Positions 9,066 to 17,617 of a stretch of DNA of 40,867 bases are shown piece by piece. The first letter of the stretch is position 1. Every line of letters begins with the position of its first letter. Under the pieces are notes generated by a model. That model worked only from the letters and a program-made list of their open reading frames with translations. It made no database searches and was not told where the DNA came from. The stretch is from Rhodospirillales bacterium (GTDB taxonomy: Bacteria > Pseudomonadota > Alphaproteobacteria > Acetobacterales > Acetobacteraceae), in assembly GCA_025352665.1 (NCBI GenBank), contig JANXSM010000132.1, positions 1-40,867 of the forward strand. Direction: 5' to 3'. The translations under genes were made by a program, and so were the position numbers.

Positions 9066-9718
9066 CAAAACCCTCCCAACAAAACAGCTCCGATGGCAGC
9101 CACCACGGCTGCTTGCGAAGGCTCCACCACCGGCACGCCCAATGCCTGCTCCAGCCCCGCTCGGTGCGCGGCCATGCCGGCGCAGCCAAGCACGATGCAA
9201 TCGGCACCGTCCGCCAGCAAGTGGTGCCCGGCCGCACGCAAGGCACCGAACGCCTTTGCCTCGGCGGTCTCGGCTGCCGTCGCTGCGACCGCTCGGCTGC
9301 CGGCGTAGCGATCGCTGACCGCCATCAGCCGCACATAGCGTTGTTGGCGACGGATCGAGGCAGCCGACAAGGCGATGATGCCAAACCGCTCCCCCAAGGT
9401 CAGCGCCCGCAAGATGCCCCATTCCGCAATGCCCATCACCGGCCGCCCAGAGGCTGCTTCTCGCACGCCGTACAATCCGGGATCGGAGAAACACGCGAGC
9501 ACAAAGGCGTCGGCCGTTGATTGCGCGACAACACGTTGCAGCGGCACCACCACGCTATCGGCATCACGCTGGCTGGCGATGCCCGGCGGCCCCTCCGTCA
9601 ATGTCATCGTCTCGATCACTGGACCGCCGACCAGCCGCAACGGCTGCAGCGCCGCATCGATTGCGCGCGTCACCACCTCCGACGAATTCGGATTGATCAC
9701 CAATATCCTTGCTGCCAC
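9065..9718 (-). CDS. Asp/Glu/hydantoin racemase family protein
   Basis: The 217-residue product begins with the family hallmark RILVINPNSS and carries the two catalytic cysteines expected of cofactor-independent racemases: Cys76 in VLACFSDPG and Cys179 in IVLGCAGM. The family includes hydantoin and allantoin racemases (HyuE, HpxA) and Asp/Glu racemases. Encoded back-to-back with a D-carbamoylase, hydantoin racemisation is the most natural reading. No ATG is available; three consecutive GTG codons end at 9724, 9721 and 9718. I chose the third because an AAGGA lies 7 bases before it. It is the first gene of the leftward operon. Confidence 0.88.
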   Translation of the reverse strand: MAARILVINPNSSEVVTRAIDAALQPLRLVGGPVIETMTLTEGPPGIASQRDADSVVVPLQRVVAQSTADAFVLACFSDPGLYGVREAASGRPVMGIAEWGILRALTLGERFGIIALSAASIRRQQRYVRLMAVSDRYAGSRAVAATAAETAEAKAFGALRAAGHHLLADGADCIVLGCAGMAAHRAGLEQALGVPVVEPSQAAVVAAIGAVLLGGF

Positions 9719-9790
9719 CACCACTTCCTTGTCGCATGCATGATGCGGTGCAACACTGGTGCCATTCGCAGGCGCTGGAAAGATGCATCG
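9719..9790. promoter_or_regulatory. Divergent promoter region between racemase and carbamoylase
   Basis: This 72-base gap separates two outward-facing gene arms and must hold both promoters. It contains a small inverted repeat, CGCAT/ATGCG at 9733-9737 and 9743-9747, and two copies of GGTGC (9747-9751, 9758-9762). Either could be part of an operator. No regulator gene is encoded nearby, so the cognate factor is unknown. I cannot fix -35/-10 boxes confidently. Confidence 0.45.
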
Positions 9791-10723
9791 ATGACACGCG
9801 TGATCCGAGTGGCCGCAGCCCAGATGGGCCCCACCCAGCGAGCCAACAGCCGCACCGACACACTCGCTCGCCTTGTGGTCCTGTTGGAAAAATCCGCAGC
9901 CGCCGGCGCCACCCTGGTCGTGTTCCCCGAACTCGCCTTCACCACATTTTTTCCACGCTGGCTGCTGGAGGAGACCGACGTCGACGGGTTCTGCGAACCC
10001 GCCATGCCAAACCCGCAGATACAACCCTTGTTTGACCGGGCACTGGCACTCGGCATCGGTTTCAGTATCGGCTACGGCGAGCGCACGGCGGAAAATCTCC
10101 GCTACAACAGCGCCATCCTGGTGGCGCCCGACGGCAGCATTTTGGGCAAATACCGCAAAATCCATTTGCCTGGCTCAGTCGAGCCCCGGCCGGACAGCCG
10201 TTTCCAGCAGCTCGAAAAGCGCTACTTCGAATATGGCGATCTCGGCTTCCCGATGTTCCCCGCACCTCAAGCCTGGCACAACGGCAAGCTCGGCATGCTC
10301 ATCTGCAACGACCGCCGCTGGCCCGAAGCCTGGCGCGAGCTCGCCCTGCAAGGCACTGAAATGGTGCTGATCGGCTATAACTCCGCGGCCTACGACCCCA
10401 ACGGCGGCACCACCGAAGACGCCGGTTTGCGCCATTTCCATTCGCAGCTGGTGGCACAGGCCAATGCCTACATGAACGCCTGCTGGGCCATCACAACAGC
10501 CAAGGCCGGCAACGAGGACGGTTCCGGCCTGATCGGTGGCAGCTGCATCGTCGACCCGAACGGGCGCATCGTCGCCGAAGCCAGCACGCTCGAGGATGAA
10601 GTCGTGGTTGCCGACTGCGACCTCGACGCCTGCAACCAAGGCCGCGACAAGATGTTCAACTTCGCCCAGCACCGCAGGCCGCAACACTATGGGCGCATCA
10701 CCGGCCAAGTCGGCGTTATCTAG
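9791..10723 (+). CDS. N-carbamoyl-D-amino acid hydrolase (D-carbamoylase)
   Basis: The 310-residue nitrilase-superfamily enzyme matches, from memory, the Agrobacterium D-carbamoylase across its length: VVFPELAFTTFFPRW, GKYRKIHLPG, EKRYFE.GDLGFP, CNDRRWPEAWR and a C-terminal FNF.QHR.PQHYG block. The catalytic triad is Glu47, Lys123 and Cys172; Glu47 and Cys172 fall at the numbers used for the Agrobacterium enzyme. It cleaves N-carbamoyl-D-amino acids to D-amino acid, CO2 and ammonia, the last step of hydantoin hydrolysis. The ATG at 9791 has a weak GGAAAG before it and gives the right N-terminus. Its racemase partner is divergent next door. It is cytoplasmic, with no signal peptide. Confidence 0.93.
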   Translation: MTRVIRVAAAQMGPTQRANSRTDTLARLVVLLEKSAAAGATLVVFPELAFTTFFPRWLLEETDVDGFCEPAMPNPQIQPLFDRALALGIGFSIGYGERTAENLRYNSAILVAPDGSILGKYRKIHLPGSVEPRPDSRFQQLEKRYFEYGDLGFPMFPAPQAWHNGKLGMLICNDRRWPEAWRELALQGTEMVLIGYNSAAYDPNGGTTEDAGLRHFHSQLVAQANAYMNACWAITTAKAGNEDGSGLIGGSCIVDPNGRIVAEASTLEDEVVVADCDLDACNQGRDKMFNFAQHRRPQHYGRITGQVGVI

Positions 10724-11049
10724 CACGGAATTCAGACCTTTCTGTGATGACAACTTCGATCATCACGCCCCAAGCGAGGTGCTCTGCCGCTGCCCCTTGC
10801 ACGACACGGCGACGCGGGGCTTGCCGTGCTCGTCATCTGCACCTCTATCAGCCTGCGCGACGTGCGCCGACGACAGAGGTCGCTGTGTTTTGCGCCCAGG
10901 TGGAACGCCCACATCCGCCCGAACAGTGCACGGCGGCTTGGGCCCAACACGACAGGCAGCCGCTGCACTGACGCGGGTCACAGCCAGTCCCTCTTGCACA
11001 TCATGGCCCGCACCTTGCTTACTTCGCTCATCGTGGATCGGAGTCTGGC
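10724..11049. other. 326-base intergenic region, no recognised gene
   Basis: Between the carbamoylase and the YtcJ-like amidohydrolase there is no open frame I recognise in either direction; short frames exist but look like random GC-rich readings. The 5' end holds a copy of a dispersed repeat (10730-10768). A separate promoter for the downstream importer genes is likely here because the gap is far larger than any other within this arm. Confidence 0.6.
10730..10768. repeat. Partial copy of dispersed hairpin repeat
   Basis: These 39 bases match 36232-36270 at about 32 of 39 positions, with identical ends (ATTCAGACCTTTC and TCATCACGC). It is only the right half of the longer element at 36171-36274 and lacks that element's 15-base hairpin. 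It begins seven bases after the carbamoylase stop and could act as a terminator or mRNA-end structure. Confidence 0.6.
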
Positions 11050-12660
11050 ATGGGTTACGCGGATACAGTGATTTCAGGCGGCCGGATCTTCCGCGGCCTG
11101 CATGAAGGTTTCGCCGAGGCGCTGGCCATTCACGGCGACCGGATCGTGGCCGTGGGCACCCATGCCGCCGTGCACGCGTTCGCAGGCCCCCACACACGCC
11201 ATATCGACCTTGCCGGCCGTGTCGCCATTCCCGCCTTCAACGACGCCCACCAGCATCTGCTGCCGCTCGGCCTTGGGCTCAACCATGTCAATCTGCGCGC
11301 CGAGGAAGTCCGCACGCTCGATCAGCTGCTCTCGCGCATCCGCGAAGCCGCCAGCCGCGCGCCCAAGGGCACCTGGGTGCTCGGCCGCGGCTACGACCAT
11401 GCGGAACTCGACATCGGCCGCCACCCCACCGCCGACGAGCTGACCGCGGCCGCCCCCGATCATCCGGTGTTCATCACCCGCACATGCGGCCACATGGGCG
11501 TTGCCAACGCCGCCGCCATCGCAGTCGCGGGCCTCGGTCACAACACGCCGGACCCGGAAGGCGGCGTCATCGAACGCAGCCAGGGCAAGCTCACCGGCCT
11601 GCTGCAGGAACGCGCCATGCGCCTGGTGCGCGACCACATGCCGGCTCCCTCGGATGCGGCACTGGTCGACGCCATCGAGGCCGCCGGAAACCATATGCTC
11701 AGCCTCGGCTTCACCTCCGTTATGGACGCCAATGTCGGCGGCAGCGTCGGCATGGCGGAAGTTCGCGCCTACCACGCGACGCTGGCCACCGGGCGGCTGC
11801 CGGTCCGCACCTGGGTCTGCCTCGCCGGCAACCCCGAAGGCATCGCCGATGACGCCTGGAACGCGGGCATCCGCCCGATGCAGGGCAACGATATGCTGCG
11901 CTTCGGCGCCATGAAGGTGTTCGGCGACGGGTCCGCCGGCGGCCTGACAGCAGCCTTCAGTGAGCCTTACGTCCAAGGCGGCACCGGCGTGTTCTGCTTC
12001 CCAACACCCACGATGCACGGCCTGCTCGCCAAATACCACGAACAGGGCTGGCAGCTCGCCATCCACGCCATCGGCGATGCCGCCATCGAACAGGTGCTGT
12101 CGGGCATGGAGGCCGCCGACACCGCCACCCAGCCCGCGGCAGGACGGCGCCACCGCATCGAGCATTGCGGTTTCCTCTCCCCCAGCCAGCTCGCCCGCAT
12201 GGCCGCGCGCGGAATCGAGCCAGTGCCGCAACCGATCTTCATGTACGAGTTCGGCGACCTCTACGTCACCAACCTCGGCCCCGAACGATCCGCCGCCGCC
12301 TATCCGATGCGCGACTGGCTCGACGCCGGCCAGCATCCCGCCGCAAGCTCGGACGCGCCCGTCAGCACCCCCGATCCATTCCGCAACATCTTCACCATGA
12401 TCACCCGCAAAACCAGCCGCGGCACAGTGATCGGCGCGGACCAGGCGATCTCGATCGCCGAAGCCGTGCATTGCTACACCTACAACGGCGCCTACACCCA
12501 GTTCGCCGAAGATCGCAAAGGCCGCCTGCTGCCTGGCATGCTCGCCGACATCACCATCCTCTCGCGCGACATCTTCGCGGCCACCCCCGAGCAGATCCTG
12601 ACCACCAGGGCCGACCTCGTGCTGCGCGGCGGCCGCATCGTGCACGACCGCGCCGTCTGA
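11050..12660 (+). CDS. Amidohydrolase family 3 (YtcJ-like)
   Basis: The 536-residue product belongs to the amidohydrolase superfamily. It has an N-terminal beta-sandwich part (DTVISGGRIF), the metal-binding HxH as DAHQH at 65-69, later His-bearing strands AIHAIGD and HRIEHCG, and the late Asp in SSDAPVSTPDPF. The long insert between the HxH and the next His is typical of YtcJ/amidohydrolase-3 proteins, whose substrates are mostly unknown and include N-acyl and cyclic amides. It is not a canonical dihydropyrimidinase/D-hydantoinase, but genomic position makes ring-opening of a hydantoin-like compound a testable role. It overlaps the next permease start by one base (TGATG). Confidence 0.9.
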   Translation: MGYADTVISGGRIFRGLHEGFAEALAIHGDRIVAVGTHAAVHAFAGPHTRHIDLAGRVAIPAFNDAHQHLLPLGLGLNHVNLRAEEVRTLDQLLSRIREAASRAPKGTWVLGRGYDHAELDIGRHPTADELTAAAPDHPVFITRTCGHMGVANAAAIAVAGLGHNTPDPEGGVIERSQGKLTGLLQERAMRLVRDHMPAPSDAALVDAIEAAGNHMLSLGFTSVMDANVGGSVGMAEVRAYHATLATGRLPVRTWVCLAGNPEGIADDAWNAGIRPMQGNDMLRFGAMKVFGDGSAGGLTAAFSEPYVQGGTGVFCFPTPTMHGLLAKYHEQGWQLAIHAIGDAAIEQVLSGMEAADTATQPAAGRRHRIEHCGFLSPSQLARMAARGIEPVPQPIFMYEFGDLYVTNLGPERSAAAYPMRDWLDAGQHPAASSDAPVSTPDPFRNIFTMITRKTSRGTVIGADQAISIAEAVHCYTYNGAYTQFAEDRKGRLLPGMLADITILSRDIFAATPEQILTTRADLVLRGGRIVHDRAV

Positions 12661-13598
12661 TGCTGCGCCACGCGGCCCAGCGCCTGCTGCTGGCGGTGCC
12701 GGTTCTGATCGGCGTGCTCGCAGTCGGCTTCCTGCTCATGCAGGTGGTGCCGACCGACCCCGCCATCGTGCGCGCCGGCCCGATGGCAACCCAGGACATC
12801 GTGCAGGCGATCCGCGTCCAGCTCGGGCTCGACCAACCACTGATCGTGCAGTTCGGCCTCTATCTGCTGCGACTCGCGCATGGCGATCTCGGCCGCTCCA
12901 TCATCAACAACATCCCCGTCGCCCAGGAGCTCGCCAGCACGATCGGGCCCACCTTGGAGCTGATGGCCGCCAGCCTGATCTGGTCGATCCCACTGGGCAT
13001 CGCCCTCGGCACCGTTGCAGCCGTCGCCCGCGGCACGCTGCTCGATCGCTGCGTGATGCTGGTCTCCGTCGCCGGCGTCTCGGTGCCGGTGTTCTTCGTG
13101 GGCATGCTGCTGATCTGGTTCGTGGGCTTCCGCTGGGGCCTGCTGCCGTTCACCGGACGCGGCGGACCGATCTGGAGCCTCGCCGGCCTGCGCTCCCTCA
13201 TCCTGCCCGCCTTCACCCTCGGCGGCGTGTTCGTCGGCCCCGTCGCGCGGATGACCCGCACCGCGGTGCTGGATGTGCTGGACGCCGACTACGTGCGCAC
13301 CGCCCGCGCCAAGGGCCTGCCCGCGTTTATCGTCATCACCCGCCACGCGCTGCGCAACGCGCTGATCCCAATTGCCACCTTCGTCGGCCTGCAGATCGGC
13401 TTTCTGCTCGGCGGCGCCGTGGTCACCGAGACCATCTTCAGCTGGCCCGGCATCGGCCGCCTCGCCGTCGGCGCCATCCTGTCCAACGACTTCCCGATGG
13501 CCCAAGGCACCATCCTCGTGCTCTCCGGCGGCTTCATCCTGATCAACCTCTGCGTCGACCTTCTCTACGCCGTGCTCGACCCCCGGGTGCGCACATGA
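12660..13598 (+). CDS. Dipeptide-type ABC permease (DppB/OppB type), second set
   Basis: The 312-residue product is a DppB-type inner-membrane permease. It has an N-terminal membrane segment followed by MQVVPTDPA (the LPGDP-like motif), LGLDQPLIVQF in the periplasmic part, and the ATPase-docking loop YVRTARAKGLP. Further membrane segments follow, ending in INLCVDLLYAVLDPRVRT. The ATG at 12660 overlaps the amidohydrolase stop, so enzyme and transporter are co-translated. It pairs with the next gene. No ATPase is encoded in this arm, so energising must come from the fused ATPase of the leftward operon or from elsewhere. Confidence 0.95.
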   Translation: MLRHAAQRLLLAVPVLIGVLAVGFLLMQVVPTDPAIVRAGPMATQDIVQAIRVQLGLDQPLIVQFGLYLLRLAHGDLGRSIINNIPVAQELASTIGPTLELMAASLIWSIPLGIALGTVAAVARGTLLDRCVMLVSVAGVSVPVFFVGMLLIWFVGFRWGLLPFTGRGGPIWSLAGLRSLILPAFTLGGVFVGPVARMTRTAVLDVLDADYVRTARAKGLPAFIVITRHALRNALIPIATFVGLQIGFLLGGAVVTETIFSWPGIGRLAVGAILSNDFPMAQGTILVLSGGFILINLCVDLLYAVLDPRVRT

Positions 13599-14410
13599 AG
13601 CGCCTGCTGCGCGACCCGGTCGCCCTCGCAGCCCTCATCTTTGTCATCGCCATCATCGCGGCAGCCGTCCTCGCGCCCTGGATCACCAGCGGCGACCCGT
13701 ACGACAACGACCTCGGCGCCGCCATGGCGCCCCCCGACGCCGACCACTGGTTCGGCGCCGACGACCAGGGCCGAGACCTCGTGGTCCGGCTCATCTACGG
13801 CCTGCGCCTCACCCTCGCCATGGGCGGCATATCGGTCGCCGTCGGCGGCGGCATCGGCGCCGCCATCGGCCTGGCCGCCGCCTTCTACAAGCCGCTCGAC
13901 GGCGCCCTCATGCGAATGATGGACGTGCTGCTGTCGTTTCCCGCCATCCTGTTCGGCCTCGCCATCGCCGCCATCTTCGGCCCCGGCGTCACCGCCGTGA
14001 TCCTGGCCCTCGCCGTCGCCACCATTCCGCTCGCCGCCCGCATCACCCGCGGTGCCGCGGCAGTCGAGATGGGCCGCGACTATATCGAGGCCGCACGCGC
14101 CGTCGGCATGAAGGATGGCCGCCTGATCTGGCGCCACCTCCTGCCCAACTGCGTGTCAGCCCTCGCCGTCTGGGCGACCCTGCGCTTCGGCCAGGTGATC
14201 CTGCTCGGCTCCGCGCTGTCGTTTCTCGGCCTCGGCGCCCAGCCTCCCACGGCCGAACTCGGCGCCATGGCCTCGCAGGGCCGCGGCTTCCTGTTCTTCG
14301 CCCCGCATATCGCCGTGGTGCCCTCGGTGATGATCTTCCTCATCGTCCTGGCATTCAACGTGCTCGGAGACCTGTTACGCGATACGCTCGACCCACGGCT
14401 GCGGGCGTAA
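13595..14410 (+). CDS. Dipeptide-type ABC permease (DppC/OppC type), second set
   Basis: The 271-residue product is the DppC-type partner. It has an N-terminal membrane helix, the motif FGADDQGRDLVVRLIYG after the periplasmic loop, a docking loop around YIEAARAVGMKD, and a C-terminus GDLLRDTLDPRLRA. About six membrane segments are visible. Its ATG overlaps the DppB-type stop as ATGA. It is followed after 19 bases by the binding protein. Confidence 0.95.
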   Translation: MKRLLRDPVALAALIFVIAIIAAAVLAPWITSGDPYDNDLGAAMAPPDADHWFGADDQGRDLVVRLIYGLRLTLAMGGISVAVGGGIGAAIGLAAAFYKPLDGALMRMMDVLLSFPAILFGLAIAAIFGPGVTAVILALAVATIPLAARITRGAAAVEMGRDYIEAARAVGMKDGRLIWRHLLPNCVSALAVWATLRFGQVILLGSALSFLGLGAQPPTAELGAMASQGRGFLFFAPHIAVVPSVMIFLIVLAFNVLGDLLRDTLDPRLRA

Positions 14411-14429
14411 CCTTTCAAAGGATGCTGTC

Positions 14430-16010
14430 ATGAAAAGACTTCTGCTGGCCTCCATCGCCGTACTTTGCACAGGCACCGCCCATGCGCAGTCCGCCCCGCC
14501 CAACACGCTGGTGGTCCTGCGCTCGTACGACGCCGACAACTACGATCCCGTCCGCTCCACCGCCCGCAGCGCCGGCGAGGTCATCTACATGATGGCGGAC
14601 ACGCTGACCTCGATCGACTGGGATATGAAAACCGTCAAACCCGGCCTCGCCACCAGCTGGACGGTAAGCCCCGACGGCAAGCTGTACACATTCAAGCTCA
14701 AGGACAACGTCACCTTCTGCGACGGCCGCAAGATGACCGCCGATGACGTGGTCTACTCCATCAACCGCCTCGCCAAAGGCACACCGAAAAGCCCGGTATG
14801 GTGGCGCGCCGGCCCGGTCAAGGAAATCCGCGCGAAAGACCCGCTCACCGTCGAATACGAGCTCGAACAGCCGTTCAGCGAACTGCCCTACCAACTCTCC
14901 CTGTTCTTCGCCTCCATCATCGACCGCAACAGCGTGGAAAAGCTCGGCGCCAATTTCGGTGTCCAGGGCTTCAACGGCACCGGCCCATTCTGCTGGGCCT
15001 CCTGGACCCCACGCTCCGAGCTCGTGCTGACCAAACACGAAGGCTACAACTGGGCACCGCCGATCTTCAAAAACCCCTCCCCGCAAGTGGACAAGGTGAT
15101 CTGGCGCATCATCCCAGACGACAACACCCGCCTCGCCGCTCTGCAATCCGGCCAGGGCGACATCACCCAGTACCTGCCGTACATCGCCATCAATTCGCTG
15201 AAGACAAACCCGGCCATCCACATGTCCCAGCAACCCAACTACTTCTGGGACTACTTCCTCGGCTTCAAGGTCGACAAACCCTTCGTGAAGGACATCACGG
15301 TCCGCCGTGCCATCACCATGGGCGTCAACCGCGCCGCCATCGCCCGCGCGGTGTTCTTCGGTGCCGGCGATGTCGCTGACAGCTATCTCAACCCCGCCGC
15401 CCAGGATTACGACCCCAAGTCGAAGGCGCTGTTGCCCGCGTTCGACCCCGCCGCCGCCCGCAAGCTGCTCGACGAGGCCGGCTGGAAACCCGCTGCCGAC
15501 GGCATCCGCGTCAAAGACGGCGAACGCGCCAGCTTCTCCATCTACGGCATTCTCGACCCCGTCTGGGCACGCAGCGCCGAAGCGATCCAAGCAGACATGC
15601 GCCGCATCGGCGTCGAAGCCAAAATCCAGATGTTCGACGCCACCATCGCCTGGAGCAAGCTCGCCACCCAGGAGTTCGACAGTTTCGTCATGTCCTACCC
15701 CTACGTGTCAGCCAGCGATGCGCTGAACCTCTATTTCCAATCCGCCAACACCCCCACCCCCAACCGCATGAACTGGAAAGACCCCGCCACCGACGCCTGG
15801 CTGACCGAAGCCCGCACCTCGACCGACCCCGCCACCCGCGCCAAGGCGCTCGCCGACGTGCAGGAACGTCTGACCGAGAACAACGTGTGGATCCCCCTGG
15901 TGCGCGAACAGCTCTGGCTCGCCAGCTCCGCGCGCACGCAAGGCGCGCGCGCCCACGGCATCTACGGCGTCGGCCTCTACAAGGGCCTCGACATCACGCT
16001 CACCAGATAG
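14430..16010 (+). CDS. Family-5 solute-binding protein, second set
   Basis: This 526-residue periplasmic binding protein has a textbook signal peptide: MKR, hydrophobic core, then AHA before Gln20. Family-5 landmarks include LATSWTVSPDGKLYTFKLKDN, a CDGRKMTADDVVYS segment and VRRAITMGVNRAAIA. It differs clearly from the binding protein at 5242-6846, so the two importers probably recognise different ligands. A good ribosome site, AAAGGA, lies eight bases before the start. It lies between the permeases and the AtzA-type amidohydrolase, consistent with feeding that enzyme. Confidence 0.95.
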   Translation: MKRLLLASIAVLCTGTAHAQSAPPNTLVVLRSYDADNYDPVRSTARSAGEVIYMMADTLTSIDWDMKTVKPGLATSWTVSPDGKLYTFKLKDNVTFCDGRKMTADDVVYSINRLAKGTPKSPVWWRAGPVKEIRAKDPLTVEYELEQPFSELPYQLSLFFASIIDRNSVEKLGANFGVQGFNGTGPFCWASWTPRSELVLTKHEGYNWAPPIFKNPSPQVDKVIWRIIPDDNTRLAALQSGQGDITQYLPYIAINSLKTNPAIHMSQQPNYFWDYFLGFKVDKPFVKDITVRRAITMGVNRAAIARAVFFGAGDVADSYLNPAAQDYDPKSKALLPAFDPAAARKLLDEAGWKPAADGIRVKDGERASFSIYGILDPVWARSAEAIQADMRRIGVEAKIQMFDATIAWSKLATQEFDSFVMSYPYVSASDALNLYFQSANTPTPNRMNWKDPATDAWLTEARTSTDPATRAKALADVQERLTENNVWIPLVREQLWLASSARTQGARAHGIYGVGLYKGLDITLTR

Positions 16011-16020
16011 GAAGCCAGTC

Positions 16021-17454
16021 ATGACCACCACCCTGATCCGCAACGCATCACTCGTCATCGCCTGGGACGCGGAAACCAAAACCCACGTCTCCATGCCCGA
16101 TGCCGATGTCGCCTACGCGGACGGGGTGATCAGCTTCGTCGGCCGCGGCTACGAGGGCGTGGCCGACACCATCATCGACGGCTCCGGCATGATGGTCATG
16201 CCAGGCCTCGTCAACATCCACTCCCACCCCTCCAGCGAGCCGATGAACAAAGGGCTCACCGACGAAATCGGCTCGCCTGGCTTCTACAACTCCTCACTCT
16301 ATGAATACCTCCCCATCTTCCGATCAGACGCCGAGGTGGTGCCCAACTGCGTCCGCGTGGCACTCAGCGAACTGCTGCTGTCAGGCGTCACCACCGTCGC
16401 CGACCTCTCCATGGCCCACCCCGGCTGGCTCGACCTGCTCGCCGAAAGCGGCATGCGCGTCTGTGTGGCGCCCATGTTCAAATCCGCTCGCTGGCTCACC
16501 CGCAACGGCCATGTGGTGGAATACGAGTGGAACGAGTCCGCCGGCGAGAAAGCCATGGCCGAGGCCCTCACCCTCATCGAACGCGCCGAACAACACCCCT
16601 CCGGCCGCCTGTTCGGCATGGTCGTTCCTGCCCAGATCGACACCTGCACGGAAACCCTGCTGAAGGACAGCTTCCAGGAGGCCACCGCCCGCGGCGTCTC
16701 CTGGCAGATCCACGCCGCCCAGGCGGTCTCGGAATTCCACGAAATCACCCGCCGCCACGGCTATACCCCGATCGGCTGGCTCGACCATCTCGGCCTGCTC
16801 TCCGAGCGCTCCATCATCGGCCACGGCATCTTCCTCGACGATCACCCGTCGACTCCCTGGCACACCAAGACCGACCTCAACCGTCTGGCCGAAACCGGCA
16901 CCACCGTGGCGCACTGCCCAACCGTGTTCGCCCGCCGCGGCATCACCATGAAAGACCTCGGCCGCTATCGCTGCGCCGGCGTCAACATGGGCATCGGCAC
17001 CGACACCTACCCCCACAACATGCTCGACGAAATGCGCCTCGCCGCCTACCTCGCCCGCACCCAGGCCACCGACCCCCGCACCATCACCACCACTGAGCTC
17101 TTCGCCGCCGCCACCATCGGCGGCGCCCAGGCCCTCGGCCGCGACGACATCGGGCGCCTCGCCAAATTCTGCCGCGCCGACATCGTGCTCGTCGACATCA
17201 CCCACCCCCGCATGCGCCCCGCCCGCGACCCGCTGCGCAGCCTGATCTACGCCGCCGGCGACCGCGCCGTGCACACCGTCATCGTCGACGGAGAAATCGT
17301 GGTGCAAGCCGGCCGCCTGCTCACCATGGATTACGAACAGGCCGCCGCCGCCCTGAACGAGGCGCAGCAGCGCGTGATGGACAAAGTGCCGGAATACGAC
17401 TGGGCGCATCGCGGTGTGGACGAAATGAGCCCGCCAACGTTCCGCACGGTTTAG
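16021..17454 (+). CDS. AtzA/cytosine-deaminase-type amidohydrolase
   Basis: The 477-residue product is a metal-dependent amidohydrolase of the TrzN/AtzA/SsnA group, whose members deaminate or dechlorinate purines, pyrimidines and triazines. The metal ligands are all present: His67 and His69 in NIHSH, a His in QIHAAQ, a His in IGHGIFLDD and the Asp in GIGTDTYPHN. The PGLVNIHSH entry and the late DIVLVDI barrel end are characteristic. A pyrimidine- or ureide-ring substrate would fit the surrounding genes, but the exact one cannot be read. AGGAAG precedes the ATG by six bases, ten bases after the binding-protein stop. It is the last gene of the rightward arm. Confidence 0.9.
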   Translation: MTTTLIRNASLVIAWDAETKTHVSMPDADVAYADGVISFVGRGYEGVADTIIDGSGMMVMPGLVNIHSHPSSEPMNKGLTDEIGSPGFYNSSLYEYLPIFRSDAEVVPNCVRVALSELLLSGVTTVADLSMAHPGWLDLLAESGMRVCVAPMFKSARWLTRNGHVVEYEWNESAGEKAMAEALTLIERAEQHPSGRLFGMVVPAQIDTCTETLLKDSFQEATARGVSWQIHAAQAVSEFHEITRRHGYTPIGWLDHLGLLSERSIIGHGIFLDDHPSTPWHTKTDLNRLAETGTTVAHCPTVFARRGITMKDLGRYRCAGVNMGIGTDTYPHNMLDEMRLAAYLARTQATDPRTITTTELFAAATIGGAQALGRDDIGRLAKFCRADIVLVDITHPRMRPARDPLRSLIYAAGDRAVHTVIVDGEIVVQAGRLLTMDYEQAAAALNEAQQRVMDKVPEYDWAHRGVDEMSPPTFRTV

Positions 17455-17474
17455 CGTTGTAGAAAAAGGCGGAT

Positions 17475-17552
17475 TCCGGCTGCGCCGGATGGCCTTCGGC
17501 CCGAGCAGGGCTTCGCCCTGCACCCATCAGGGCGAAGCCCTGAACCCTGCTC
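17475..17552. repeat. Cluster of short GC-rich triloop hairpins
   Basis: Four hairpins with three-base loops follow one another: 17475-17480/17484-17489 (loop TGC), 17491-17494/17498-17501 (TTC), 17506-17511/17515-17520 (TTC) and 17528-17533/17537-17542 (GAA). An outer pair, GAGCAGGG at 17503-17510 with CCCTGCTC at 17545-17552, encloses the last two. It shares its units with the cluster at 1-80. It probably ends the rightward transcript and separates it from the converging unknown gene. Confidence 0.7.
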
Positions 17553-17617
17553 ATTTATGCGGGTTGGCCGGCGGCTACGCACGATGCCCGAATTTCGACA
17601 CCCAACGGCTTAATGTA

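Noticed and set aside
11074-12645. Long antisense frame opposite the YtcJ-like amidohydrolase
   Set aside because: It mirrors a clear enzyme gene in GC-rich DNA, where long antisense frames arise from codon bias. The composition (His/Gly/Ala/Asp-rich) is not protein-like.
11050-12660. Calling the YtcJ-like amidohydrolase a D-hydantoinase
   Set aside because: It has the superfamily HxH, but the sequence pattern and large insert fit amidohydrolase family 3, not the dihydropyrimidinase family. I keep the role as a hypothesis only.
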